47,393 nt of DNA, from the NCBI GenBank assembly GCA_002084355.1, contig NBLL01000005.1:1-47393 (forward strand), written 5' to 3'. The position numbers and the translations under genes were made by a program. Position 1 is the first letter of the stretch. Every line of letters begins with the position of its first letter. Positions 17,972 through 27,711 of the stretch are shown here, piece by piece. Under the pieces are notes generated by a model. It was not told the DNA's origin, did no database searches, and worked only from the letters and a program-made list of their open reading frames with translations. Source of the DNA: Bacteroidetes bacterium 4572_128 (GTDB taxonomy: Bacteria > Bacteroidota > Bacteroidia > Bacteroidales > 4572-128).

Positions 17972-19910
17972 ATGAATAAATTTATTTCACTATTTATTTT
18001 GATAGCTTTCTTTTTTTCTGAAAGTTACGCACAAGAAAAATTAACTCCCGAATTATTATGGAAATTAAGAAGACTTGGTTCTTCTGTAATTTCTGCAAAT
18101 CAAAAAGATGTTTTATTTTCTGTAAAAGATTACAAAGTTGAAGAAAACAAAGGAAAATCAACTTGGTATATTAAGAATTTAGAAACGAATAAAACCATTA
18201 CTTTACCTGAAGTAGAAGGCGGTCAGCATAGTTGTGTTTGGATAGATAAAGCTAATAAAATTGCTTTTTTATCTAAAAAAAGTGGCATTATGCAAATTTG
18301 GGAAATGGATAAAAATGGAAAGAATTTAACTCAAATTTCTGACGAAAAAGAAGGAATACAAAGTTTTTTATATTCTCCAAAAGAGAAGCATATTTTATTT
18401 GTAAAACGTGTAAAAATGGAGAAAACTGTTCAAGATATTTATCCGGATTTACCTCACGCTGAAGCAAGAATTATTGATGATTTGATGTATAGACATTGGG
18501 ACAGCTGGAGTGATTATAGTTATAATCATATTTTTGTTGCTTCGTATCAAAAGGGAGACATTAGCAATATAATAGATATTTTAAAAGATGAGCCTTATGA
18601 CAGTCCGATGATGCCATTTGGTGGATTAGAAGAAATTGCTTGGAGTAAAGACGGCAAACAAATTGCTTACACTTGCAAAAAAGAAAAAGGCAAAAAATAT
18701 GCAATGAGTACAAATTCAGAAATTTATTTGTATGATTTAGATTCTAAAAAAACAAGTAATTTGAGTAGCTGATAAAAAAAGAATAATGATTTATGATTTA
18801 CAAACTAAAAAGCGTGAAGATATTAGCAAAAAATTTGACCAAAATGCTGGTAGTTTAATTTGGAGTAAAGACAGTAAAAATTTATTTTTCATTACAGGAG
18901 TTCAGGCAACTTATCAAATTTTTTCTTATAATTTTGATAAAAAATCATTTAGACAAATTACTAATGGAGTTCATAATTATCGTTCTTTTGATTTGATAGA
19001 TGAAAAAACATTAATTGGAACGAAGCAATCTATGTCTATGCCTACAGAAATGTTTACGATAAATATTGCTGATGGAAAAGAGAAGCAAATTACTTTTTTG
19101 AATAAAAGTATTTTGGATAAAATTAAAATGGGAAAAGTTGAAAAACGTTGGGTAAAAACAACAGACGGAAAAGATATGCTAACATGGGTAATTTTTCCTC
19201 CGAATTTTGATAAAAATAAAAAATATCCTACTTTACTTTACGCTCAGGGTGGACCACAATCTGCAGTAAGTCAATTTTTTTCTTATCGTTGGAATTTTCA
19301 ATTAATGGCGGCTAATGATTATATTATTGTTGCTCCAAATCGTAGAGGTTTGCCAACTTTTGGGCAAGAATGGAACGACCAAATTAGTAAGGATTATGGC
19401 GGACAAAATATGAAAGATTATTTTAGTGCCATAGACGAATTAAAAAAAGAGCCTTATATTAATGAAAATAAAATGGGTGCAATTGGTGCAAGTTATGGTG
19501 GATTTTCTGTTTATTGGTTAGCAGGAAATCACGAAAAACGTTTTAAAACCTTTATTTCTCATTGCGGGATTTTTAATTTTGAAGCAATGTATGGTTCTAC
19601 CGAAGAGTTATTTTTTGTTGATTGGGATTTAGGAGGTTCATATTGGAATAAGCAAAAGAAAAATTCTTATGATGCTTCACCTCATAAATTTGTAAATAAT
19701 TGGGACACACCGATTTTAGTTGTTCACGGACAAAAAGATTTTCGTATTCCGGTAACACAAGGAATGAATGCTTTTACCGTAGCTCAATTAAAAAATATTC
19801 CAAGTAGATTTTTGTATTTTCCAAAGGAAGGACACTGGGTTTTATCCCCGCAAAATGGAATTTTATGGCACAGAGTATTTTTTGATTGGTTAGAAAGAGA
19901 TTTAAAATAA
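17972..19910 (+). pseudogene. S9-family (acylaminoacyl/dipeptidyl-like) peptidase, disrupted in the propeller
   Basis: The start is at 17972 (MNKFISLFILIAFFFSESYA, a signal peptide), not the in-frame start 33 codons earlier. Residues about 25-266 are beta-propeller blades. The frame stops at 18772 after YLYDLDSKKTSNLSS. A second frame from 18769-18771 continues ADKKRIMIYDLQTKKREDIS and runs to 19910, with the hydrolase triad: GASYGG serine, Asp in HGQKDFRIP and His in PKEGHW. Relatives carry about 35 residues (a GMMGY ... FSPDGKxIAW ... stretch) between those points; they are absent here, and the joint is out of frame. Apart from that, both halves are well conserved. Intact, it would be a secreted or periplasmic peptidase. 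Confidence 0.85.
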
Positions 19911-19927
19911 TTTTTTTTGCTTATTTT

Positions 19928-19965
19928 AAAATTCCAAAAGATTTAAAATTTGGAATTTTTTTTTT
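19928..19965 (+). terminator. Rho-independent terminator
   Basis: AAATTCCAAA, a loop, TTTGGAATTT and a long T run about 20 bp after the S9 peptidase stop. Confidence 0.85.
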
Positions 19966-20071
19966 GTAAAAAACGATATTTTTTTTAAATTTTATAAAAA
20001 TTTTAAAAAATAATGGGATTTTTTATAAAAAATAATTGGCAAATATTTAGGGAAATTTAAAAACAAATAAA

Positions 20072-20374
20072 ATGAAAACAACTATAATATTAAAAAAGAA
20101 ATCATTTATACAACAATTTACTGAAAATATAAAAGACTTTGCTTTTCAGCAATATTGTTTTTTTCATACTCTTATCAATCATCCTGCACAACTGAAAAAA
20201 GTATATTGGTCTGTTACGGATTGCTATATAGAAATTGGTAAAAGTGGCTATATTTCTAATGGACGTATATATGATTTGAATGGAGAGCCTGAATTTCGTA
20301 AAATCAAGAAATTAGCAAAAGAAAAAAAACTAAGTATCAAAGAAGTTTTATTACTTGCGATTGATAAAGTCTAA
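20072..20374 (+). CDS. Small protein of unknown function
   Basis: This 100-residue protein has no signal peptide or membrane segment. The centre is Cys/Tyr/Trp-containing (LKKVYWSVTDCYIEIGKSGY), and the Lys-rich C-terminal helix ends SIKEVLLLAIDKV. The codons look richer in G and C than those of neighbours. It has its own strong terminator and stands alone between a terminator and a long repeat array. It is possibly acquired, but no family or mobile signature could be recognised. Confidence 0.6.
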   Translation: MKTTIILKKKSFIQQFTENIKDFAFQQYCFFHTLINHPAQLKKVYWSVTDCYIEIGKSGYISNGRIYDLNGEPEFRKIKKLAKEKKLSIKEVLLLAIDKV

Positions 20375-20384
20375 TCAGTTATTT

Positions 20385-20422
20385 AACTTTCCAAAAGTTC
20401 TAACTTTTGGAAAGTTGTTTTT
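20385..20422 (+). terminator. Rho-independent terminator
   Basis: A perfect 15-bp stem (AACTTTCCAAAAGTT paired with AACTTTTGGAAAGTT), a two-base loop and GTTTTT, 10 bp after the stop at 20374. Confidence 0.92.
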
Positions 20423-20424
20423 AA

Positions 20425-21385
20425 TTGGTGTTTTTTGAAAAAAAAAATTTTTTTTTAATAATTTAAAATCATTAAAAATTGGCGTTTTTTGAAAAAAATT
20501 TTTTTAATAATTTAAAATCATAAAAAATTGACGTTTTTTGAAAAAAATTTTTTTTTTAATGATTTAAAAATCATAAAAAATTGACGTTTTTTGAAAAAAA
20601 ATTTTTTTTTAATAATTTAAAATCATTAAAAATTGACGTTTTTTGAAAAAAAATTTTTTAATAATTTAAAATCATTAAAATTTTGGCGTTTTTTGAAAAA
20701 AATTTTTTTTCAAAAATTTAAAATCATTAAAATTTTGGACGAATTTTGAAAAAAATTTTTTTCAATTGAAATTTAAAAAATCTTAAAATTTTGGACGAAT
20801 TTTGAAAAAAATTTTTTTTAATTGAAATTTAAAAAATATTAAAATTTTGGACGAATTTTGAAAAAAATTTTTTCAATTGAAATTTAGAAAAAAATTTTTT
20901 CAATTGAAATTTAAAAAATATTAAAATTTTGGACGAATTTTGAAAAAAATTTTTAATTGAAATTTAAAAAATATTAAAATTTTGGACGAATTTTGAAAAA
21001 AATTTTTTTTAATTGAAATTTAAAAAATATTAAAATTTTGGACGAATTTTGAATTTTTTAACACCAATGTTTGTTTTATGATTTTTGTAAAAACATTAAA
21101 ATTTTGGACGAATTTTGAAAAAAATTTTTTTTAATTGAAATTTAAAAAACATTAAAATTTTGGACGAATTTTGAAAAAAAATTTTTTTATTTTTAATTGA
21201 AATTTAAAAAATAGTATCCGCTCATTATAGTATGGTAAATTTCAATTTTTTGCATTTTACAAAAAACGTAACAACCTTAAAATCAAAGCTTTATGGTTTT
21301 TATTTTTTGTTTTTTGAAAAAATTTTTTTTAATAATTTAAAATCATAAAAAATTGCCATTTTATTGAAAAAAAAATTTTACGACT
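20425..21385 (+). repeat. Longest A/T-tract tandem repeat array, about 16-17 units, two core types
   Basis: The first units have the core TTG(G/A)CGTTTTTTG (20481, 20530, 20583, 20635, 20685). From 20737 the core switches to GGACGAATTTTG (20737, 20793, 20849, 20931, 20984, 21040, 21106, 21162). Spacing is 49-57 bp except for two longer steps. Interruptions without the motif lie at about 21055-21085 and 21210-21300. The array fills the gap between a plus and a minus gene that converge, and I see no coding sequence in it. Confidence 0.92.
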
Positions 21386-21402
21386 AAATCAAAAAATCGT
21401 TT

Positions 21403-23278
21403 TTATTTTAATTTAATAATTTTATGATATTCTTCGAAAGTTTTTAAATCACTAATCCTTAGAAAATAAATTCCATTTTCTAAAAAAGAAATATCTATTT
21501 CTTCTAAAAAATTTTTTTCATAAAAAACATTTTGACCTTTATAATCAAAAATGGAAATATATAATTTTTCATTTTCCATTTCCGTATCGCAAATCAAATT
21601 AATTTTATCTCTTACTGGATTTGGAAAAATTTTAAAATTCTTTTCAATTTTATCTTCTAAAAGTTTATCTATTTCTTTTTTTCTTAAACTTTTTCCAAAA
21701 ACTGGACGTATCATTAAAGCACCATCAAAAATCATAACCAACATTTAAAAAATCATTAGTTGTTTGTTTCCAACCAACAAAAAATGTATCTTGAACAGTA
21801 AAAGCTGTATCAATTTCGTCATCATTTTCTTTATGAAATTTGAAAGTTAAAAACTCATTTATATTTTCAGGATATTCTAAATTTTCGGACAAAGTTTTTT
21901 GGTATAAAATTTTACCCGGTAATAAAGTTTCTTCATCTTGCTCCCATACTGTTAAATAAAAATATTTTATTTCTCTGAGCAGATTTTGATTAAAATAAAA
22001 TTGTACAGCACGCAAAGAATCATCTAATTTATAATTATTAAATTTATAAGCAACTACTGCCTCGTGAGTTCCTTGTCCAGAAATTCCATAACCGTTTTCT
22101 GCCGTTCCGTCGTCAAAAGAATAATAATTGAAAAATTTTTGAAATTCATAAATAGTATCGTTCCAATTTTTATATATTTGTTCCAATTTATTATTAGTAA
22201 TTTTTTCTGGCTCTGGCTCTACGGCAGAAAATTTTATAGAAAACATAGCCGAATCTCCATCATTTTTTATAGGGAAAAAAGGATTAATTCCAAGTGCAGT
22301 TAAATCAGAAAAAATTGTATATGGATTTATATTATCTGCTCCCGCATTATAATTTTGTAAATTAGAACTTCCTAAAACTCCTAAAATTTCTATATTTTGT
22401 TGAATATTAACAACCCTGTTAGAATTATTTTTCACATTATAAAATACTTGGTCTTTTAATTCTTCATCATTTTCTTTAAAATGTGTCCAAGGCATACTGG
22501 TGTAATTTTTCAAAAAATTACTTATTCCCAGAACGCTTGTATCGTCGATTATTGTGTCATTTTTACTTCTATTTTTATTTAAATAAATCCAATCTAAATT
22601 CCAATGATCAACATTAGAAGAACGACCATAATTTCCGGGATTATTACCAGAAAGACTTACGTAATTACAAAAACGAAAACGAAAATCTTTTTGTAAAAAA
22701 ACAGTATCATTAATTGGAATCATAACATTTTTAAAATTATGACTTTTTTCTCCCGGAACCGACCAAACTAAATTCCAAATGCTGTCCAAAGGCGAAAAAA
22801 ATTCTAAAATCAAAGAATCATTTGTTTCGGGTTCATCGCCGTTACCTTGCGGTTGATAAAAAAAACTTAGATAAATAGAATCAGAAATTTCAAATTCTAA
22901 ATTAATTTCATGAGATGTTAGAGTGTCAGCTTTGAAAGTGGAATAATTCGAAGCCACATCATATAAAGAACCATAATTGTCTATTGCATCTAAAGTTGCA
23001 ACTCCAACAGAAATTACATTTACACCATAATTTTTATTTATAAATGCCATATTATCTTGCCATAAACTGTCGGCAGGAAAAATATTAGAAAAAGAAAAAT
23101 CATCAAAAAATGGCATTTCTAAATTTGATTTATTGATTTTTTTTTTCTTTTTTCCTATTATCAAATTACTTTTAATAATAGGATTGGTATTTAAACCGAT
23201 TAGTTTTTCTTGTGAATATGTATTTTTAAAAAAAAATGCACAAAAAACGAAAAAAAAAATTTTTATTTTTTTACTCAT
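21403..23278 (-). pseudogene. Secreted T9SS-cargo protein, disrupted before its sorting domain
   Basis: The N-terminal frame (23278 down to 21725, 517 residues) has a signal peptide (MSKKIKIFFFVFCAFFFKN) and beta-rich, Asp/Asn-rich jelly-roll-like sequence (RFCNYVSLSGNNPGNYGRSS, HWNLDWIYLNKNRS). It ends TTNDFLNVGYDF. Another frame carries on with DGALMIRPVFGKSLRKKE and a type A T9SS sorting domain (FKIFPNPVRDKINL ... ENGIYFLRI). Related proteins usually have about 20 more residues between FLNxGYD and GxLMIRPV, so a short out-of-frame loss is inferred. The stop at about 21725 removes the export signal. Its start overlaps the upstream PASTA gene by 8 bp, which indicates translational coupling. 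Confidence 0.75.
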
Positions 23279-23936
23279 CTTCTACCGAATTTAATAGTGA
23301 ATCAATGACTAAACTATCTTTATTTATTTTTAATTGTGTTTTGTCATCAAATTTTGTTATTTCTTTTCCTACTCCAACAAATAAATCTATTTTTGTACCT
23401 TTTTCTAGCATAGCATTTTCTTCAACAAAATTACCATCTAATTCTTGTTTTTTTACAAGATTTTTATAAAAAGATAAAACAGGAATAGAATCTCCAATTT
23501 TGAAACCTGCAGAAATTAACATTACTTTTGCTTGTCTATAAGAAACTCCAACAACATTTGGCATTTTAATTTTTTGATTATTAAAAGCGTTTATAGTAAG
23601 AAATATACGTCTATTTTTTTTTACTTTATTCCCAATGTTTGGATCCTGAGTAACTACTTTACCTCTTTTATCTTCTCTATTAAAATTGTCATAAATAGAA
23701 TCTATAATTTCAAAACGTAAATTTTTTTCCTTTAAAATTTTTTTTACGTCATCTATTTTTAAATCTATTAAATTTGGCACAAGTTCTTCTTCGTTGTGTC
23801 TTGCATAAATATGCCTAAAATAAACATTTTTTACAGCCCAATAAATAGACACGAAAAGACCTATTATTAAAACTAAAAAAAATAATAATATATTTTGAAA
23901 AAACTCACTTTTGCTAATTAACTTCAGATAATTCAT
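23271..23936 (-). CDS. PASTA-domain membrane protein
   Basis: This 221-residue protein has one membrane helix (about 15-37, ILLFFLVLIIGLFVSIYWAV) and then PASTA repeats facing the periplasm. The first covers about 50-115 (LVPNLIDLKIDDVKKILKEK ... VVTQDPNIGNKVKKN), the second about 120-195 (MPNVVGVSYRQAKVMLISAG ... GTKIDLFVGVG). No kinase domain is present. PASTA domains bind cell-wall muropeptides or beta-lactams in other proteins; the role of kinase-less Bacteroidota versions is not established. The stop overlaps the start of the downstream secreted protein. The -7 box is at 23974-23981. Confidence 0.85.
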   Translation of the reverse strand: MNYLKLISKSEFFQNILLFFLVLIIGLFVSIYWAVKNVYFRHIYARHNEEELVPNLIDLKIDDVKKILKEKNLRFEIIDSIYDNFNREDKRGKVVTQDPNIGNKVKKNRRIFLTINAFNNQKIKMPNVVGVSYRQAKVMLISAGFKIGDSIPVLSFYKNLVKKQELDGNFVEENAMLEKGTKIDLFVGVGKEITKFDDKTQLKINKDSLVIDSLLNSVEDE

Positions 23937-23973
23937 AATTTATTATTTGAATTTAAAATTTCAAAAATTTTTA

Positions 23974-23981
23974 CAAAAGTA
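23974..23981 (-). promoter_or_regulatory. -7 element for the PASTA gene
   Basis: On the minus strand this reads TACTTTTG, a match to TAnnTTTG, about 38 bp before the start at 23936. It is back-to-back with the -7 element of the acyltransferase gene. Confidence 0.5.
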
Positions 23982-23994
23982 ATAAAAAAAATAT

Positions 23995-24002
23995 TATTTT
24001 TG
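23995..24002 (+). promoter_or_regulatory. -7 element for the PlsC-like gene
   Basis: TATTTTTG, a match to TAnnTTTG, about 23 bp before the ATG at 24025. It lies only 13 bp from the divergent element for the PASTA gene. Confidence 0.5.
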
Positions 24003-24024
24003 TAAAAATTTTAATAAAATAAAA

Positions 24025-24579
24025 ATGATTTTTTTATCTAGATTAATTTTAAAATTACTTGGTTGGAAAATAGTAGGTGGAAGACCACATTTAAACAAAT
24101 TTGTTATTTGTGCCGCACCACATACAAGCAATTGGGATTTTATCATTGGAAGATTACAATGTGTTGTTTTTGGTCTTAAACCTATTACTTTAATAAAAGC
24201 AGAATCTTTTTTTTTCCCATTGGGAATTTTTTTGAAAGCAATAAATGCTTTTCCTGTAAAAAGAGGAAGTAAAAATAATATTGTTGATATTCTAAAAGAA
24301 GAGTTTGATAAAAATGAGAAATTTACCGTTGTCATTACACCAGAAGGAACAAGAAAAAAAAGAAAACGTTGGAAACGTGGATTTTACCATATCGCAGTAA
24401 AAGCAAATGTTCCAATTTTGCTTGCATACAGCGATTACAAAACAAAAGAAATAGGAATGTCTAATTTTTTTTATCCAACTGGAGATATAGAAAAAGATAT
24501 AATAGCAATTAAAAAATTTTACCAAAATATTGGTGCAAAACATCCTGAAAGATTTGTAACTGGTTTGGAAAAAAATTAA
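24025..24579 (+). CDS. 1-acyl-sn-glycerol-3-phosphate acyltransferase-like protein (PlsC family)
   Basis: This 184-residue protein carries acyltransferase motif I as PHTSNWDF (the HxxxxD of the family, about residues 31-37) and motif III as VVITPEGTRKK (about 107-117). A basic RKRWKRGFYHIA stretch follows. It has the short form seen in Bacteroidota. Such enzymes add an acyl chain to a glycerophosphate-type acceptor at the inner membrane; the exact acceptor is uncertain because no lipid gene adjoins it. Confidence 0.85.
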   Translation: MIFLSRLILKLLGWKIVGGRPHLNKFVICAAPHTSNWDFIIGRLQCVVFGLKPITLIKAESFFFPLGIFLKAINAFPVKRGSKNNIVDILKEEFDKNEKFTVVITPEGTRKKRKRWKRGFYHIAVKANVPILLAYSDYKTKEIGMSNFFYPTGDIEKDIIAIKKFYQNIGAKHPERFVTGLEKN

Positions 24580-24654
24580 AAATTAAATTTTTATGGAAAA
24601 TAGAATATTTGTGGAATTTTTTTGATTCCTTCTATTTTATTTATATTTTTTTTT

Positions 24655-24958
24655 TTAATTTTCAAATAAAAAGTCATGAAATTTTGGGCATTTTTAAAAT
24701 TAAAATTATTAAAATTTTGGACGAATTTGAAAAAAAATTTTTTTTATTTTGAAATTAAAAATTATTAAAATATTTTTTTAAATTATAAAAATTCATAAAA
24801 AATTGGCATTTTTTCAAAAATATTTTTTTTTTAATTATAAAAATTCATAAAATAATTGATGTTTTTTGGAAAATCTTTTTTATAAATTCGTAAAATTTTG
24901 GCGTTTTTTGGAAATAAATTATTTCAATATACAAACCCAAAAAATTGACATTTTTTTG
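24655..24958 (+). repeat. Degenerate A/T-tract repeat array
   Basis: About five forward units have diverse cores: TTTGGGCATTTTTA (about 24685), GGACGAATTTG (24719), TTGGCATTTTTTC (24804), TTGATGTTTTTTGG (24858) and TTGGCGTTTTTTGG (24898). The A-run/T-run element is partly eroded. It lies between the acyltransferase gene and the restriction-enzyme-like remnant. Confidence 0.7.
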
Positions 24959-24961
24959 AAA

Positions 24962-25269
24962 AATTTTAGGTTTGTAAGCTTGAAAAATTTTAATATGTAC
25001 AAAAGCATCGTATGTTTCAAAAAATAAATCAGAACCTATAGTGATGAATTTGGTATTCCAAATTGATTAAATAACCAAAAATAAATTCTTTCTGCACCTT
25101 TTGCAAAATCAGAATTTTTATTAGAACTTTTTCTAAAAACATTTCAATTATCTATAATTTTATCTTTAGAAATTAAAGCATCCATCATTTTAGAAATATC
25201 TTGTTTTATTGTAAATTCTATTTGATTTAGATAATGATTTTCCCAAAATTAGATTTCTTTTTTTATCAT
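24962..25269 (-). pseudogene. Truncated remnant resembling a restriction endonuclease
   Basis: From an ATG at 25269 the minus strand reads MIKKEI, stop, FWENHYLNQIEFTIKQDISK, MMDALISKDKIIDN, stop (TGA), NVFRKSSNKNSDFAKGAERI, YFWLFNQFGIPNSS. After a one-base shift it continues PIGSDLFFETYDAFVHIKI. The last part looks like the region leading to a nuclease active site (usually HIDIKT) in type II restriction enzymes; this match is from memory and not certain. Two stops, a frameshift and loss of the C-terminal half before a repeat array show that it is dead. No methyltransferase gene remains. Beyond the array and this remnant, the 800-bp gap holds nothing else I can support. Confidence 0.45.
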
Positions 25270-25399
25270 AAAATTATTTTTTATTTAAAATCATTAAAAA
25301 TTTTTATTTTTTAAGGAAAATTTATTTTTAATTAAAAAAATTAAATTTTATAATATATATTTTTTTTTAACGTTTTTATTTTTTAAAAAAATTAAAAAA

Positions 25400-25786
25400 A
25401 TGAGTGCTTTTATAAGAAAAAAAATTTTATTTTATTTTATTTTTTTATTTAGTTTTTCTGTTTTTTCTCAGATAAAACCTTTTACTAATAATGATGCTAA
25501 GAACGAAAAAAAAGAATTAGAATTTTTTAGTTTACAAACAAAACGTTTTATCTTACCAAATTCGCAGGACAAAAAAAATTTAGAAAAAGCACATTATAAA
25601 GAATTAAGAAAGATGCGAAAAAAACATAAAAAAAAAATTAAAAAGTTTCAAAAAAAAATACAAGACAGACCAACAAAAAAAAAAATGAGAAAGACTAAAA
25701 GATATTCCAGAAGAGCAAATAAAAATAGACCAAAATATCCAAGTTTATGGCAAAAAATATGGTGGGGAATTACTTTTTGGAAATAA
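25400..25786 (+). CDS. Small, very basic secreted protein of unknown function
   Basis: This 128-residue protein has a signal peptide (MSAFIRKKILFYFIFLFSFS, mature start near QIKPF). The body is extremely rich in Lys and Arg (KELRKMRKKHKKKIKKFQKK, then RPTKKKMRKTKRYSRRANKN), and it ends in an aromatic tail (SLWQKIWWGITFWK). The pattern suggests a helical polycation anchored or stacked at a membrane by its Trp-rich end. No family is recognised. Its stop at 25786 is only 4 bp from the end of the convergent TolC-family gene, so the two transcripts must overlap. Confidence 0.6.
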   Translation: MSAFIRKKILFYFIFLFSFSVFSQIKPFTNNDAKNEKKELEFFSLQTKRFILPNSQDKKNLEKAHYKELRKMRKKHKKKIKKFQKKIQDRPTKKKMRKTKRYSRRANKNRPKYPSLWQKIWWGITFWK

Positions 25787-25790
25787 AATT

Positions 25791-26440
25791 TTAAAAATTA
25801 TTTAAAAATTTTATATCATTAATTCTAAGGCCTATTAACTCTTCCAGAAGCAAATAAGAATTTCTAAATTCCATTTTAGTTTTTTCATATTGAGCCATAG
25901 AATTTGAAATTAAACTAATTACACTGGTATATTCTGAAAGTGAAATTTTAATTTTTGTGATAAAATAACTTTATTATAAGCTTTCAAAATATCTTTTCTA
26001 ATAGAATTAATTATAATTTCTCTTTTGAATTTTTGTGATTTTATTTTTTCATTTGCAATTAATAATTTTTTTTTATTATCTGCAATGGTTTTTAAATCTA
26101 CCGAAAGCCTCAAACTAACAGAAAAAGAAGATGAAATAGATGAGGTTTCTTCGCTTGCAAAATAAGTTCCTTCTTCGTCATAATAAGCTGTATTTCCAGC
26201 AGAACCGTAGCTAAATTGAAATTGTGGTTTAATAAATTTCAACCATTCTGTTTTTATCATATCTTTTTTGTATTTTTCTGATAAAATAGAACTTTCCTGT
26301 TGTTTTAACAATGGAGAATTTACAATAGCCGAATCTATTAAAGATTCTAATGATGGAATTTCTAAAATTGTTTTTTCCTGAGAGAAAATGAAATTCCAAA
26401 ATATAAAAAAAATAAATAAAAAAAAAAATTTTTTTTTCAT
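25791..26440 (-). pseudogene. Short TolC-family outer-membrane protein, disrupted
   Basis: The start is taken at 26440 (MKKKFFFLFIFFIFWNFIFS, signal peptide), not 13 codons earlier. Residues about 20-165 match the N-terminal half of short Bacteroidota TolC-like proteins (LESLIDSAIVNSPLLKQQES, later SIRKDILKAYNKVILSQKL). The frame stops at 25919. In another frame the C-terminal end is intact: KISLSEYTSVISLISNSMAQ, YEKTKMEFRNSYLLLEELIG, LRINDIKF, to a TAA at 25793-25791. About 20-30 residues that normally lie between SQKL and (G)KISLSEY are missing. Partner RND or ABC genes are absent from the neighbourhood. Confidence 0.7.
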
Positions 26441-26489
26441 AAAAACACAATTTTTTTCATAAAATTTTTCAAAATTCACTAAAATTTTA

Positions 26490-26718
26490 ACATTTTTTAA
26501 ATCTAATTAAAAAAAAATTTTTTTCAAAAAATGCCGAAATTTTAACTTTTTTTAATTTTAATGTTTTTTAATTTCAATTAATAATTTTTTCAAAAAATGC
26601 CAAAATTTTCAACAAATTTCAATTTCAATTAAAAAAAATTTTTTTCAAAAAATGCCGAAATTTTCAACAAATTTCAATTTCAATTAAAAAAAAATTTTTT
26701 TCAAAAATGCCCAAAATT
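26490..26718 (-). repeat. A/T-tract tandem repeat array, ATGCCGAAATTTT core
   Basis: Four reverse-orientation units are seen: A-run, T-run, CAAAAAATGCC(G/A)AAATTTT, then AATTTCAATT spacers. Cores lie near 26529, 26597, 26650 and 26705. The array sits between two minus-strand genes, immediately past the 3' end of the methyltransferase gene. Confidence 0.85.
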
Positions 26719-27612
26719 TTAAATTTTTTCTAAAACAAAAAACATATATTTTTTTTCTTCCAAAAATTTATTTGGGTCAATTCCAGATAATTCTTTATCA
26801 AATTTTTTATCTACCGATGAACGCAAATCTTCACTTATATTATATAACCAAGGCTTTTTATATTTTAATTTTTCACTTGCATAATTTATTACAGGTTTTA
26901 AAATTCTTTCCGCATACATATTTACAAATTTTAAAGTGGGCATAATATTTTCTGTAATATCTTTTACATAAGATATTTTCCAATTTTTTTCTATTGTCTT
27001 TTTGATAAAATCGTTCAAAAAATGTCCAGATTTATTTTTTCCTTCTTTTTTTATTCTAAAATAATCTACAATTATCCATTTTCCATTATCAAGCAAAATT
27101 TTATCTAAAATTTCAAAAGACTTGTCTAAGTTTATGTATTGAAAAGATTCTGCATTAATTACAGTTCCAAATTTTTTTTCCGAGCTAAAATCCTCAAATT
27201 TTAAATTATGACATAAAAATTTATTCCCGTATTTTTTTAAAATATATTCAAATTGATTATTATCTGGAGTTAATGCCTCTACTTTTAAATTATTTTTCAA
27301 AAGTAAATTCGCCAAAGCACCCATACCACAACCAACATCCAAAATTGCTAAATCTTTTTTTGTAATTTTTCCAATAATAATTTCCAAATATTTTAATTGC
27401 GCATCTTCTATTTGTTTGATAGAAATTGTTTCAGGAGCAATATCTTTATTTTCAAAATATCCATAATGAAGAGAGTCATTTTCAAGAATTTGAGAATATA
27501 ACATCAATTCAAGATCTTTTCTTTCTTTAACATGTTTTTTTTGATTTTTTTGATATTTTATAGCTTTTACTATTTTCAAGGGGTTTAAAAAATTTTTTAA
27601 TAATTTGTTCAT
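26719..27612 (-). CDS. SAM-dependent methyltransferase (class I, CFA/sterol-type)
   Basis: This 297-residue protein has a basic N-terminus. HYGYFEN appears about residue 54, then the SAM-binding motif LAILDVGCGMGALANLLL (about 93-110) and later ESFQYINLDKSFEILDKILL and GKWIIVDYF. The layout resembles cyclopropane-fatty-acid synthase or small-molecule methyltransferases that act on lipid or quinone-like substrates. The substrate cannot be stated. It stands alone, with repeats downstream and the dksA-like gene divergent upstream. Confidence 0.82.
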   Translation of the reverse strand: MNKLLKNFLNPLKIVKAIKYQKNQKKHVKERKDLELMLYSQILENDSLHYGYFENKDIAPETISIKQIEDAQLKYLEIIIGKITKKDLAILDVGCGMGALANLLLKNNLKVEALTPDNNQFEYILKKYGNKFLCHNLKFEDFSSEKKFGTVINAESFQYINLDKSFEILDKILLDNGKWIIVDYFRIKKEGKNKSGHFLNDFIKKTIEKNWKISYVKDITENIMPTLKFVNMYAERILKPVINYASEKLKYKKPWLYNISEDLRSSVDKKFDKELSGIDPNKFLEEKKYMFFVLEKI

Positions 27613-27711
27613 AATTTTTTATTTTTTTTGTAAAATTATTATTTTTTTTTTAAAAAAATTTTTTATAAAAAAAAATGTTAATTGTATTTTTATTAAAATA
27701 AATAAAAAATT

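Noticed and set aside
24962-25269. TGA read as tryptophan (DN-TGA-NVF where Trp would fit).
   Set aside because: Only seen in a pseudogene with other lesions. gyrA and the HTH gene end in TGA, and Trp is TGG elsewhere, so the standard code holds.
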